Assembly (NCBI RefSeq): GCF_041434935.1 | Contig: NZ_CP107964.1 | Span: 3,348,001 to 3,412,000, forward strand | Origin: Kitasatospora sp. NBC_00374 | GTDB lineage: Bacteria; Actinomycetota; Actinomycetes; Streptomycetales; Streptomycetaceae | Direction: 5' to 3' | Length of the DNA: 64,000 nucleotides | Part shown: piece by piece, positions 1 to 9,082 of the stretch | Numbering within the stretch: position 1 is the first letter of the stretch | Layout of the letters: every line of letters starts with the position of its first letter | Made by a program: the position numbers and the translations under genes | The notes under the pieces: generated by a model | Seen by the model: only the letters and a program-made list of their open reading frames with translations | The model's database searches: none | Told to the model about the DNA's origin: nothing

Positions 1-101
1 GGGTAGTGAAGATCGCCAATCCTCAACAAGGTTTCGATTTCATAGCGCTTCCCACCTGCACGGCTTTCCGGGGTTCCCCCCCTTGTCGGCACGTGTTAGA
101 A

Positions 102-135
102 AACTGGTCTACACCACTAGTGGTGTAGACCAGTT
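102..135. promoter_or_regulatory. Double DasR-type operator (two abutting dre sites)
   Basis: This is a perfect 34-bp palindrome. Each half holds a 16-nt element: 103-118 reads ACTGGTCTACACCACT, and 119-134 is its exact inverse. The dre consensus as I know it is ACTGGTCTAGACCACT, so each half matches 15 of 16 positions. DasR is the GntR-family repressor of N-acetylglucosamine uptake genes in Streptomyces and is released by phosphorylated amino sugars. The site lies 64 bases before the permease start, so it should control that gene. I could not place the -35 and -10 boxes with confidence. Confidence 0.9.
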
Positions 136-198
136 CGCGAGTCGGCCCCCGACGCTCCACCAGACGTCCGACCCGCCCTGTCGTGAGGAACCACCCCC

Positions 199-1458
199 AT
201 GAGTACGACCACGCAGGCACCGGCGCCCGCCGCCGCGCCCAAGCCGGGAAAGAAGTTCGGCTCCGGAATCCTTCCCGGCCTGCAGAAGGTCGGCCGCAGC
301 CTCCAGCTGCCGATCGCGGTCCTCCCGGCCGCGGGCATCCTGGCCCGCCTGGGCCAGCCGGACGTCCAGACCAACTGGCACTTCCCCGCCAAGCTGGTCC
401 AGGTGTTCGGCGCCGCCGGTGGCGCGGTCCTGGACAACCTGCCGCTGCTGTTCTGCGTCGGCGTCGCGATCGGCTTCGCCAAGAAGGCTGACGGCTCGAC
501 GGCACTGGCCGCGCTCGTCGGCTACCTGGTCTTCAAGCAGGTGCTGACCGCGTTCCCCGCCGAGGGCACCGTCACCGCCGCGCTCCCGGCCGGCAAGCCG
601 CAGAACCCCGGCGTGCTCGGCGGCGTCGTGGTCGGCCTGCTCGCCGCCGTCCTGTGGCAGAAGTACCACCGCACCAAGCTGGTCGACTGGCTCGGCTTCT
701 TCAACGGCCGCCGGCTCGTCCCGATCATCATGGCCTTCGTCGGTACCGGCCTCGGCATCCTGTTCGGCCTCTGCTGGGGCCCGATCGGTGACCTCATCTC
801 CGGCGGCAACGACAAGCTGGTCGGCGCGGGCGCCGTCGGCGCGGGCATATTCGGCCTGGTCAACCGTGCGCTGATCCCGATCGGCATGCACCAGTTCGTC
901 AACACCTACGCGTGGTTCCAGACCGGCAGCTTCACGGACGCGACCGGCAAGGTCGCCACCGGCGACATCAACCGCTTCCTGGCCGGCGACCCGACCGCCG
1001 GGCAGTTCCAGTCCGGCTTCTTCCCGATCATGATGTTCGCGCTGCCCGCCGCCGCGCTGGCCATCGCCCACGCCGCCCGCCCGGAGCGCCGCAAGGTCGT
1101 CCTCGGCATGATGACCTCGCTCGCGCTCACCAGCATCGTCACCGGCGTCACCGAGCCGATCGAGTTCACCTTCCTGTTCATCGCCCCGGTCCTCTACGTC
1201 ATCCACGCCGTGCTGACCGCGCTGTCGATGGCCGTGACCTGGGCCCTCGGAGTCCACGACGGCTTCAGCTTCTCGGCCGGCCTGATCGACTACGTGATCA
1301 ACTGGCACCTGGCCACCAAGCCCTGGCTGATCATCCCGATCGGCCTGGTCTTCGCGGCGATCTACTACACGGTCTTCCGCTTCGCGATCGTCAAGTTCGA
1401 CCTCAAGACCCCCGGCCGCGAGAGCGACGAGGAGATCGAGGACGTCACCAAGGCCTGA
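199..1458 (+). CDS. nagE2: PTS N-acetylglucosamine permease, EIIC component
   Basis: This 419-residue membrane protein is the EIIC channel of the glucose/GlcNAc PTS family. It imports N-acetylglucosamine, which is phosphorylated by separate EIIB and EIIA proteins; no EIIB or EIIA domain is fused here, as is usual in Streptomyces. Evidence is the hydrophobic multi-span profile, the family motif GVTEPIEF near residue 318 and the N-terminal QKVGRSLQLPIAVLPAAG segment typical of the family. The ATG at 199 follows a GAGGA ribosome site. The DasR-type double operator upstream and the strong terminator at 1473-1512 show a single-gene transcript. The symbol rests on the operator, the family and the neighbourhood; nagE1 is the alternative. 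Confidence 0.88.
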   Translation: MSTTTQAPAPAAAPKPGKKFGSGILPGLQKVGRSLQLPIAVLPAAGILARLGQPDVQTNWHFPAKLVQVFGAAGGAVLDNLPLLFCVGVAIGFAKKADGSTALAALVGYLVFKQVLTAFPAEGTVTAALPAGKPQNPGVLGGVVVGLLAAVLWQKYHRTKLVDWLGFFNGRRLVPIIMAFVGTGLGILFGLCWGPIGDLISGGNDKLVGAGAVGAGIFGLVNRALIPIGMHQFVNTYAWFQTGSFTDATGKVATGDINRFLAGDPTAGQFQSGFFPIMMFALPAAALAIAHAARPERRKVVLGMMTSLALTSIVTGVTEPIEFTFLFIAPVLYVIHAVLTALSMAVTWALGVHDGFSFSAGLIDYVINWHLATKPWLIIPIGLVFAAIYYTVFRFAIVKFDLKTPGRESDEEIEDVTKA

Positions 1459-1472
1459 CACCCGGCCGCTCA

Positions 1473-1512
1473 GCCGATGCCCCGCCGCGCTCCCCCGCGG
1501 CGGGGCATCGGC
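1473..1512 (+). terminator. Rho-independent-type terminator of nagE2
   Basis: A perfect 17-bp inverted repeat (arms 1473-1489 and 1496-1512) with a 6-nt loop lies 15 bases after the nagE2 stop. There is no T tract, which is normal for Streptomyces terminators. Confidence 0.8.
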
Positions 1513-1618
1513 GTGTCACGGCCGGCCCGGGATTTTGCCGAACGGTCGACCAACCGCCGTCCCGCGCCGGGTAGCGTTCGGGCCATTCCTTGATCCCGAC
1601 GCCCGAGAGGGGCCTGTC

Positions 1619-1924
1619 ATGCATGTCATCGACCTGGTGGAGACGGCGGAGGGCCTGCCACAGGCCTGGCGCTCCCGGCTGCTCGGCCGGGTGGGCACGG
1701 CCGGGGTGAAGGTGCTGCGGATGGACGAACTCGGGGTGGAGGAGGAACGGCACACCGGCGCCGAGGCCCTGCTGGTCCTGGACGGCCGACTGGAGCTGAC
1801 GGTCAACGGCCGCCCAATCTCGGTGGGGCCCGGCGAGCTGTTCCTGGTGCCGCCCGGCATCCCGCACACCGTCCGGCCCGGCAGCCGGGGCACGCTGGTC
1901 GTGGTGGACGGCCCGGACCACTGA
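1619..1924 (+). CDS. Small cupin-domain protein
   Basis: A 101-residue single-domain cupin. The two cupin motifs can be recognised: an N-terminal strand region around residues 38-55 (GAEALLVLDGRLELTVNG) and a C-terminal motif GELFLVPPGIPHTV near residues 70-83. Such small cupins bind a metal or small ligand and act as isomerases, dioxygenases or sensors; the substrate cannot be read from sequence. The ATG at 1619 follows GAGAGGGG at good spacing, which decides against upstream in-frame codons. It is monocistronic, behind the nagE2 terminator. Confidence 0.75.
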   Translation: MHVIDLVETAEGLPQAWRSRLLGRVGTAGVKVLRMDELGVEEERHTGAEALLVLDGRLELTVNGRPISVGPGELFLVPPGIPHTVRPGSRGTLVVVDGPDH

Positions 1925-2267
1925 CCCGCGGCGGGTGAACCGCTCCGGCGACCGCCCGGGCCCGCCGGCCCGGCGCTCACCGCCGCCGAGCACGCGGGCG
2001 CACCGGGGCCACCCGGGCGATCCGCCCCTTCGGGGCCCGTACCACCGGCCGTCCGGCCGCACCGGGATGCGGCGGCGGACCGGCGGACACACCATGGAGC
2101 AGCGCCTGACCCGCAGCTCCCGCACCCCCACCCGGCCCCGGCCGGGCGGCGGGGTGCTCGGCTTCCCCTTGTTTCGGCGGCATCAGGTGCCTGCACACCT
2201 CGCGACCCCGTCATGCCCGGCAACACCCGACCGATGGCGCCCGGGCACCCACCCTGCAGGAGACAAC

Positions 2268-3629
2268 ATGCGTGTCCTCATCCAGCTGCGACCCGACCGC
2301 GACGCCGTGGCCGCCGTCCTCGATCCGGCCGCCTCCGTCGCGGCCCGCGACCTCGCCGGGCGCCTGCCCGGCGTCGACCTGGACCCGACGTTCGCACCCG
2401 TCGCGATCCCGAAGGCCCTGCCGGCCGAGGGCGGAGAGCTGCTGACCCTGGAGCAGCCGCTGACCTTCTCGATGGATCCGCGGCACGCCGGCGTGCTGGT
2501 CCGCGGCGAGATCCACGACTTCGACACCGCGAGCCGGATCGCGATGCTGTCGGCCCGTGGCGATGTCGTGGGCGTCTCGTCCGACCCGGTCATCGAGACG
2601 ACCCCGACCTGCGGCGGCGACGGCCCGGTGGGCGACTGGCGGGACGTCGAGCGGTTCTTCGTCGAGCTGGGAGGGGACGGTCTGGACGGCTCCGGGGTCG
2701 CCCTGGCGATCTCCGACACCGGCATCAACACGCAGCACCTCTCCGACAAGCTGGGCCGCCCGATCACGGTCGACGCCGCCCGCAGCTGGGCCCCTCCGGG
2801 GGTGGTCGGCGATCCCGGCAAGTTCCCGGTCGACCACGGCACGATGTGCGCCTTCGACGCCCTCATCGCCGCGCCCAAGGCCACCCTGATCGACGTGGCG
2901 GTGCTGCTCTCGGAGCGCCCCGGCGCGACGGTGATGGACGGGCTGCTCTCGGACGCGGTGGCGGCCTACTCGCACCTGTGGAGTCAGCTGGAGCTGATGC
3001 CCGAGGAGCAGCGGGCCCTGGTGGTCAGCAACAGCTGGGGCTCGTTCTCCCCGCAGTGGGACTTCCCGCCCGGCCACCCCGGGAACTACTCGGACAACCC
3101 CGCGCACCCGTTCAACCTGATGGTCACCGCCCTGGAGCACGCGGGTGCGGACGTCCTGTTCGCCGCGGGCAACTGCGGCCGGGAGTGTCGCGACGGCCGG
3201 TGCGAGTTCACCGAGCGGCCGATCGGCGGCGCCAACTCCCACCCCCGCGCGCTGTCCATCGGCGGGGTCGACACCCGCGGCAGCCGGGTCGGCTACTCGT
3301 CGCAGGGACCCGGCCGCCTGAGCCGGCGCAAGCCGGACGTCTGCTCGTACACCCACTTCGCGGGCTCGGAGGCCTTCGGCCCGGGCTCGGCGGACTCCGG
3401 CACCTCCGCCGCCTGCCCGGTGGCGGCCGGCGTGGTCGCCGCCATCCGCACCCAGTGGCCCGCCGCGACCATCCCGCCGAGCGAGCTCCGGACGATCCTG
3501 CGCCGTACCGCCGACGACCTCGGCGCCGCGGGGTTCGACTTCGACTACGGCTACGGCGTGGTCAACGCGCCCTCGATCATGGACGCGCTGCGCAGCCGGA
3601 AGAAGAACGGCTTCCGCGGCCGCAGGTAG
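2268..3629 (+). CDS. S8 (subtilisin-like) serine peptidase without signal peptide
   Basis: A 453-residue subtilase. The catalytic triad is visible as Asp150 (SDTGIN), His190 (DHGTMC) and Ser380 (SGTSAACPVAAG), with the oxyanion Asn in FAAGNCG. Unlike the mycosins in this window it has neither an N-terminal signal peptide nor a C-terminal membrane span, so it should act inside the cell. About 145 residues precede the catalytic Asp; they begin MRVLIQLRPDRDAVAAVLDP and may form an inhibitory or recognition domain. The start at 2268 follows GCAGGAGA; the upstream in-frame extension is low-complexity and unlikely to be coding. A small gene follows after 41 bases, probably in the same transcript. 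Confidence 0.85.
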   Translation: MRVLIQLRPDRDAVAAVLDPAASVAARDLAGRLPGVDLDPTFAPVAIPKALPAEGGELLTLEQPLTFSMDPRHAGVLVRGEIHDFDTASRIAMLSARGDVVGVSSDPVIETTPTCGGDGPVGDWRDVERFFVELGGDGLDGSGVALAISDTGINTQHLSDKLGRPITVDAARSWAPPGVVGDPGKFPVDHGTMCAFDALIAAPKATLIDVAVLLSERPGATVMDGLLSDAVAAYSHLWSQLELMPEEQRALVVSNSWGSFSPQWDFPPGHPGNYSDNPAHPFNLMVTALEHAGADVLFAAGNCGRECRDGRCEFTERPIGGANSHPRALSIGGVDTRGSRVGYSSQGPGRLSRRKPDVCSYTHFAGSEAFGPGSADSGTSAACPVAAGVVAAIRTQWPAATIPPSELRTILRRTADDLGAAGFDFDYGYGVVNAPSIMDALRSRKKNGFRGRR

Positions 3630-3670
3630 GCGGCCCGGCCCGGCAGGACACCGGCAACCCGAGGAGACCC

Positions 3671-3937
3671 ATGGCCGCCGACCGGCCCAGCACACTGATC
3701 ACCGTCGCGCTCCCGCCGGGGGCCACCCTCGACGACGCCGTCCGCAAGCTCGGACTCGCCCGCGACGCGGTCGACGCCGAGTACGGCCTCGTCGACCTGC
3801 ACAACGGCAGCTACGCGCTGCTCGTGACGGAGGCGGCCGCCGGCCGCGTCCGGGGGGTGCCCGGTGTCAAGGGGCCCTATGCCAACCCGAGGATCGAACC
3901 GTTCGGGCCGCCCCAACCGGGGCCCGGCCCGGCGTAG
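3671..3937 (+). CDS. Small partner protein of the S8 peptidase, function unknown
   Basis: An 88-residue protein starting ATG at 3671 behind a GAGGAGA ribosome site, 41 bases after the subtilase stop. Its sequence (STLITVALPPGATLDDAVRK, later YALLVTEAAAGRVRGVPGV) suggests a small alpha/beta domain of the size of a subtilase propeptide or inhibitor I9 domain. I infer a trans-acting inhibitor, chaperone or substrate of the upstream peptidase. No motif proves this. Confidence 0.6.
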   Translation: MAADRPSTLITVALPPGATLDDAVRKLGLARDAVDAEYGLVDLHNGSYALLVTEAAAGRVRGVPGVKGPYANPRIEPFGPPQPGPGPA

Positions 3938-3949
3938 TCGACCGGACCT

Positions 3950-3986
3950 GCGCCCAACTCGTCGTCTCCACCGGCGGGTTGGGCGC
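3950..3986. terminator. Terminator hairpin between convergent genes
   Basis: A 9-bp inverted repeat (GCGCCCAAC at 3950-3958 with its complement at 3978-3986) separates the peptidase operon from the convergent MBL hydrolase gene. It probably works for both strands. Confidence 0.5.
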
Positions 3987-4017
3987 TGCCATGGGCAGCC
4001 GCGCCGTCGGGGGGTGG

Positions 4018-4764
4018 TCAGAACCGGTAGACGGCGCCGGGTCTGGCGAGTTCCACGGGCCCGCGGTAGGCGGCCCGGGCGTCGCGGAGGTTGCGCTCGG
4101 CGTCGGTCCACGGCGGGATGTGGGTGAGGACCAGCCGCCGGGCGCCGGCGGCGGTGGCGTGCTCGCCGGCCTCGCGGCCGTTGAGGTGGACGGCCTGGTA
4201 GGTGTCCTTGCCGTCGGTGTAGGCGGCTTCGCAGAGGAAGAGGTCGGCGTCGGTGGCCAGCTCGACCAGGTCGGCGCTCTCACCGGTGTCGCCGGAGTAG
4301 ACGATCGAGTGGCCGCCGTGCTCGATCCTGAAGGCGTAGGCCTCGACCGGGTGGTTGACCTGGACGGCGGTGATCCGCAGCGGGCCGAGCTCGAAGGTGC
4401 CGGGCTTGAGGGTGCGGAACTCGAAGACCTCGGTCATGCCCGGTTCCTCGGGCATGTCGTAGGCGCGGGCGAGCCGCTCGGGGGTGCCGGTGGGGCCGTA
4501 CACGGGCACCGGATCGGGGCAGCCCTCGACCCGGTAGTTTCGGGCGACCCAGTAGGCGCACAGGTCGACGCAGTGGTCGGCGTGCAGGTGGCTGAGCAGC
4601 ACGGCGTCGACCTCGTACAGGCCGCAGTAGTTCTGCAGGGCGCCGAGGGCGCCGTTGCCGAGGTCCAGGACGGCTCGGTAGCCGTCGGCCTCCACCAGGT
4701 AGCTGGAGCACGGCGAGTCGGCGGACGGGAAACTCCCCGAGCACCCCACCACGGTCAGTTTCAT
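4018..4764 (-). CDS. MBL-fold metallo-hydrolase (RNase Z-like)
   Basis: A 248-residue metallo-beta-lactamase-fold hydrolase. The zinc motif HLHADHC sits at about residue 53, a second metal aspartate lies in YSGDTG and a third ligand region in LFLCEAAY. The closest families are RNase Z-like and cyclic-nucleotide phosphodiesterase-like hydrolases; the true substrate is unknown. The ATG at 4764 follows GGAGGGG and is preferred over the ATG nine codons upstream. Confidence 0.78.
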   Translation of the reverse strand: MKLTVVGCSGSFPSADSPCSSYLVEADGYRAVLDLGNGALGALQNYCGLYEVDAVLLSHLHADHCVDLCAYWVARNYRVEGCPDPVPVYGPTGTPERLARAYDMPEEPGMTEVFEFRTLKPGTFELGPLRITAVQVNHPVEAYAFRIEHGGHSIVYSGDTGESADLVELATDADLFLCEAAYTDGKDTYQAVHLNGREAGEHATAAGARRLVLTHIPPWTDAERNLRDARAAYRGPVELARPGAVYRF

Positions 4765-4940
4765 GCCGAGCCCCTCCGCCCCGATGGTCATGGTCCGCAG
4801 CCGTCCGCATCATCTGCACCGGTACGGTCTTTGCGTGTCGAGGGTAAGGGCCGAACGGCACTTTGCCCCCGTCCCCGTGCCGCGCTGTGGCTGGAATCAC
4901 CAGAACGGGCAAGGGGCGGGGGCGGGCGTTCGACGGGGGG

Positions 4941-5135
4941 TCAGCGGTGCCGCGGACGGTTGCGCGCCCAGGCCCGGATGGTGTCGGGGTACCAGCGGGG
5001 GTGGCCGTTCCCGTCCGTCAGGTCGGGCTCGGGGAGCAGGCCGTGGCGACGGTAGTTGCGGACGGTCTCGGACTGGACGTTGATGTGGCGGGCGATCTCG
5101 GCATAGGACCACAGGTCGCTGCTGCTTGGACTCAT
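4941..5135 (-). CDS. Small helix-turn-helix DNA-binding protein (MerR/excisionase-like)
   Basis: A 64-residue protein made almost wholly of one winged-helix DNA-binding domain: YAEIARHINVQSETVRNYRRHGLLPEP is a MerR/excisionase-type helix-turn-helix, and HPRWYPDTIRAWARNRP is the typical wing and end. No effector domain is present. The ATG at 5135 follows AAGGTGG. No integrase or phage gene is nearby, so a role in excision is not supported; a small regulator is more likely. Confidence 0.65.
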   Translation of the reverse strand: MSPSSSDLWSYAEIARHINVQSETVRNYRRHGLLPEPDLTDGNGHPRWYPDTIRAWARNRPRHR

Positions 5136-5302
5136 CTGGACCACCTTCGGGCGGAGGTCCCGAGGCTGGCTCGGGCCGTCACTTCACCTTTTCGGTCCCA
5201 ACGAGGATCTTCGGGGCAGAACGGACGCTGTGGTCGTTCCGTGACGAATCAGGAGCGCGGAACGGACAAATCACCGGTTGTCACGGCGGCCCGCCCGGCA
5301 CG

Positions 5303-5341
5303 GCGACGGCGCCGCCCACGGGTGGGGTGCGGCGCCGTCGC
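5303..5341 (-). terminator. Terminator of the cysO-cysM operon
   Basis: A perfect 13-bp inverted repeat (5303-5315 and 5329-5341) lies 20 bases after the cysM stop on the minus strand. Confidence 0.7.
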
Positions 5342-5361
5342 GCGCTGTCATCAGCCGGCGG

Positions 5362-6620
<1,259 letters not shown>

Positions 6621-6678
6621 GGCTGCGCTCCTGTGGAGGTGAGTCGGGTGGGCCGCACGGGTCGCGGCAGGGGTGGAG

Positions 6679-6695
6679 CCCCGGCGCTGCCGGGG
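6679..6695 (-). promoter_or_regulatory. Hairpin between leader peptide and cysO (possible attenuator)
   Basis: A 7-bp GC-only stem (6679-6685 with 6689-6695) and a 3-nt loop lie 15 bases after the leader-peptide stop and 59 bases before cysO. The position fits a translation-coupled attenuation or anti-attenuation structure. No T tract follows, so termination is inferred, not shown. Confidence 0.4.
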
Positions 6696-6710
6696 TGGGT
6701 GGTGCCGACG

Positions 6711-6827
6711 TCAGCGGGCGTCGGCGGTGCCGGGACAGATCGCGCTGGCGAGCCGGCACAGGTCGACGTGCAGGCGCGCCACGAGGCGGGTGCCCGGGGC
6801 CTGGTTGCTCACATCGACGGAACGCAT
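6711..6827 (-). CDS. Leader peptide upstream of cysO-cysM
   Basis: A 38-codon reading frame with the segment LVARLHVDLCRLASAIC, which I recognise as the conserved core of actinobacterial putative leader peptides found before sulfur and cysteine genes. Cys codons are at positions 24 and 31. A TATACGAT-like -10 box lies only about a dozen bases before the ATG at 6827, so the mRNA may be leaderless, as reported for short regulatory frames in mycobacteria. It sits 90 bases before cysO. Cysteine-sensing by ribosome stalling is inferred from position and Cys codons. Confidence 0.72.
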   Translation of the reverse strand: MRSVDVSNQAPGTRLVARLHVDLCRLASAICPGTADAR

Positions 6828-6989
6828 GGGCTCATCGTATAGATTCCCGCCCCCCGTCCGGCAGCCGCGTCCCACCATCCGGTCGTTCGTGTATCCGATA
6901 CTGAGACGCGGGCAGGCCGCGGGCCCGCCGCCCGCGCGCTGCGCAGGTGCGACGGGCCCGGCGGGGAGATCCGGCGGTGCCGGTTCCGG

Positions 6990-7421
6990 TCATGCGGGGT
7001 ACGCCTCCACCACGTCGACGTCTTCTTCCGTGATCACGCCGTCCACGATGCGGAACGAGCGGAACTGGTACGGGTCACTCTCGCCGTTGCCCTCGGCGGT
7101 GGACACCAGCACGTAGTGGGCGCCCGGCTCGGAGGCGTAGGAGACGTCGGTGCGGGACGGGTAGCCCTCGGTGGCGGTGTGCGAGTGGTAGATCACCACC
7201 GGCTCCTCGTCGCGGTCGTCCATCTCGCGGTAGAGCTTGAACAGGTCGCCGGAGTCGAACTCGTAGAAGGTGGGCGAGCGGGCCGCGTTGAGCATCGGGA
7301 TGAACCGCTCGGGCCGTCCACTGCCCTCCGGACCGGCGATCACACCGCAGGCCTCGTCCGGGTGGTCGGCGCGGGCATGGGCGACGATCGCGTCGCGCAG
7401 TTCTCGGGTGATGGTCAGCAT
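6990..7421 (-). CDS. mec: Mec, JAMM-type metalloprotease/hydrolase of the CysO pathway
   Basis: A 143-residue Mov34/JAMM zinc protease. The full signature is present: Glu23, then His79-x-His81 and Asp92 spaced HxHx10D (HSHTATEGYPSRTD). In Mycobacterium, Mec releases cysteine from CysO-cysteine. Here it lies upstream of the cysO-cysM transcript, separated by 162 bases that hold the leader promoter, so it is probably its own transcript. It could also trim the Ala-Arg tail of the neighbouring CysO. Confidence 0.87.
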   Translation of the reverse strand: MLTITRELRDAIVAHARADHPDEACGVIAGPEGSGRPERFIPMLNAARSPTFYEFDSGDLFKLYREMDDRDEEPVVIYHSHTATEGYPSRTDVSYASEPGAHYVLVSTAEGNGESDPYQFRSFRIVDGVITEEDVDVVEAYPA

Positions 7422-7571
7422 GCGGTCAGGATAGCCAGGCCCGGCCCGGTCGATTCCGTCGGATCGGCGGGATCGACCGGGCCGGGCGAAGGCCCCGTCG
7501 GGCCGTCGCGGGGTGCGTTCGACGGCGGACGGGCGGCCGGTCCAGCAGTCGGACCGGGGCCGGGCGCCCGG

Positions 7572-7820
7572 TCAGTCTCCGGACCGGGCGTGCGGGTGGG
7601 AGCGGGGCGCGCGGTGGACGGCTTCGGGCCGGACCCGCTTGAGCACCTGGTGGCCGGGGCCGAACTCCGGCCGGGGAGACGGCGCCAGAGTGGCCGTCAG
7701 CGCGGCGCCGACCGCCCCGCCGATGGCGGTCGGCCGGATCCGACGGCTGCTCGGCCCGTGCTCGCAGCCTTCTTCACCGGGCCTCGCGTCGGCCACCTCA
7801 CCGAAGGCCTGATCGGCCAT
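7572..7820 (-). CDS. Hypothetical protein
   Basis: An 82-residue frame I do not recognise. The ATG at 7820 follows a strong AAGGAGG ribosome site, and codon third positions are mostly G or C as in neighbouring genes, which supports coding. It has an Ala/Gly-rich stretch (TAIGGAVGAALTATL) that is too short to be a sure membrane span, then a basic Pro/His-rich end. Function unknown. Confidence 0.5.
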   Translation of the reverse strand: MADQAFGEVADARPGEEGCEHGPSSRRIRPTAIGGAVGAALTATLAPSPRPEFGPGHQVLKRVRPEAVHRAPRSHPHARSGD

Positions 7821-7870
7821 GGCCGCCTCCTTCAGCTCACGGCCGAGGGGGAAGTCGTACCACGACATGA

Positions 7871-7955
7871 CCGGATACCGGCGGGTATCTGAGCGCTATT
7901 TGAGCATGACAGGTGCCGCCAAGACCCGTTATGGCCGGAATTTCCCGGTATCCGG
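7871..7955. repeat. 11-bp inverted repeat pair upstream of the 7572-7820 gene
   Basis: CCGGATACCGG at 7871-7881 and its exact reverse complement at 7945-7955 enclose 63 bases between two minus-strand genes. This could be an operator pair for the hypothetical gene to the left, or chance. Confidence 0.3.
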
Positions 7956-8026
7956 CTCGGCGCCCGGGACGGGCGCAGGGCGCCGGGGGCGGAGCCGTCC
8001 CGCGGGAGCGGCGGCGCGGGCCGGGC

Positions 8027-8602
8027 TCAGCCGGACATCGCCTCCAGCAGCGTCTCCTGGAGCTCGCCGAGCCAGACGTAGGCCATCACCAGCGGTTTGC
8101 GCTCGTCGGTGTCCGGCAGCCGGTAGAGGCCCTGCTCGTCCTCCTCGGTGACCTCCAGGCGGCTGCCCAGGGTGAGCCTGAGGTCGTTGAAGGCGCCGAG
8201 CCAGTGCCGGCAGTCGCCGGCCTGGATCTCGAGCACCCCGCCGTCCTCGCCCAGGCCGTCCAGGGCGCGCACCACGGCCAGCGCGTCCTCGCGCTTGCGG
8301 GCCCGCAGGTCCACCTCGGTGTAGCGGCGGAACTCCCCCGCCATGGCCCGGGTCTCCGAGTCGGCCGGCTCGCCGGGCTCGCCGTAGGCGTCCGGGAAGA
8401 GCCGGGCCAGTGCCGGGTCCTGCGGCGCCTCGGTGGGCCCCTCGGCGAACAGCGCCGCCAGCGGATCCTCGCTCTGGCCACCCGGGCCAGGCCCGATCAG
8501 CTCCAGCATCTGTACTTCGAGCGTGCGCAGGATGGAGACCTCGAACTCGTCCAGCGCGATCGCCGCACTGCCGCCGCCCGCGCTCTCGAACAACCCAGCC
8601 AT
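8027..8602 (-). CDS. DUF2017 protein, clpS partner gene
   Basis: A 191-residue acidic, soluble protein of the DUF2017 family, which in actinobacteria sits next to clpS. It has no catalytic motif I can point to. It lies 52 bases downstream of clpS on the same strand, so co-transcription is likely. Conserved neighbours suggest a link with N-end-rule protein turnover, but no role has been shown to my knowledge. Confidence 0.75.
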   Translation of the reverse strand: MAGLFESAGGGSAAIALDEFEVSILRTLEVQMLELIGPGPGGQSEDPLAALFAEGPTEAPQDPALARLFPDAYGEPGEPADSETRAMAGEFRRYTEVDLRARKREDALAVVRALDGLGEDGGVLEIQAGDCRHWLGAFNDLRLTLGSRLEVTEEDEQGLYRLPDTDERKPLVMAYVWLGELQETLLEAMSG

Positions 8603-8654
8603 GAGTTCCGATCAGCCCGTCTTCTCGTGTGGTGGTGGGGAGGGTGTGTGTGGA

Positions 8655-8948
8655 TCAGTCGTGCTGGAGGGTCGCCCACAGTCCGTAGCCGTGCATGGCC
8701 TGGACGTCGCGCTCCATCTCCTCGCGGGTGCCGCTGGAGACCACGGCGCGGCCCTTGGTGTGCACGTCCATCATCAGCTGCCTGGCCTTGTCCTTCGGGT
8801 ACCCGAAGTAGGCCTGGAACACGTACTGGACGTAACTCATCAGGTTGACCGGGTCGTTGTGGACGATGGTCACCCACGGCGTGTCCGGCTCCGCCACCGG
8901 CTGGCCCTCGACCTCGGGCCGTTCGATCTCCACCGGGGCGACACTCAC
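8655..8948 (-). CDS. clpS: ATP-dependent Clp protease adaptor ClpS
   Basis: A 97-residue adaptor that delivers N-end-rule substrates to ClpC/ClpP or ClpA/ClpP. Diagnostic parts are the flexible N-terminus and the segment WVTIVHNDPVNLMSYVQYVF with the NDxxN and substrate-pocket residues, followed by the HTKGRAVVSSG region. I chose the GTG at 8948 because GAGGGAG precedes it; an in-frame GTG eight codons earlier has no ribosome site. First gene of a two-gene unit with the DUF2017 gene. Confidence 0.85.
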   Translation of the reverse strand: MSVAPVEIERPEVEGQPVAEPDTPWVTIVHNDPVNLMSYVQYVFQAYFGYPKDKARQLMMDVHTKGRAVVSSGTREEMERDVQAMHGYGLWATLQHD

Positions 8949-9082
8949 GACTGTTTCTCCCTCGCCGAACACGACCGTCTGTGCCTCTCATGCTTCCATC
9001 CGGGGGACGTGCGAGCGAATCCGGGTCAACACGCGACAGAGAAATCGTCAAACTGACGCTAAGTGGTAGTAGCATCATCACC

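Noticed and set aside
109..1461. 450-codon minus-strand frame opposite nagE2
   Set aside because: Low-complexity Asp/Arg/Gly translation without motifs; nagE2 on the plus strand is certain.
4941..5135. Small HTH protein as an excisionase of an integrated element
   Set aside because: No integrase, attachment-site repeat or other mobile gene is present nearby.
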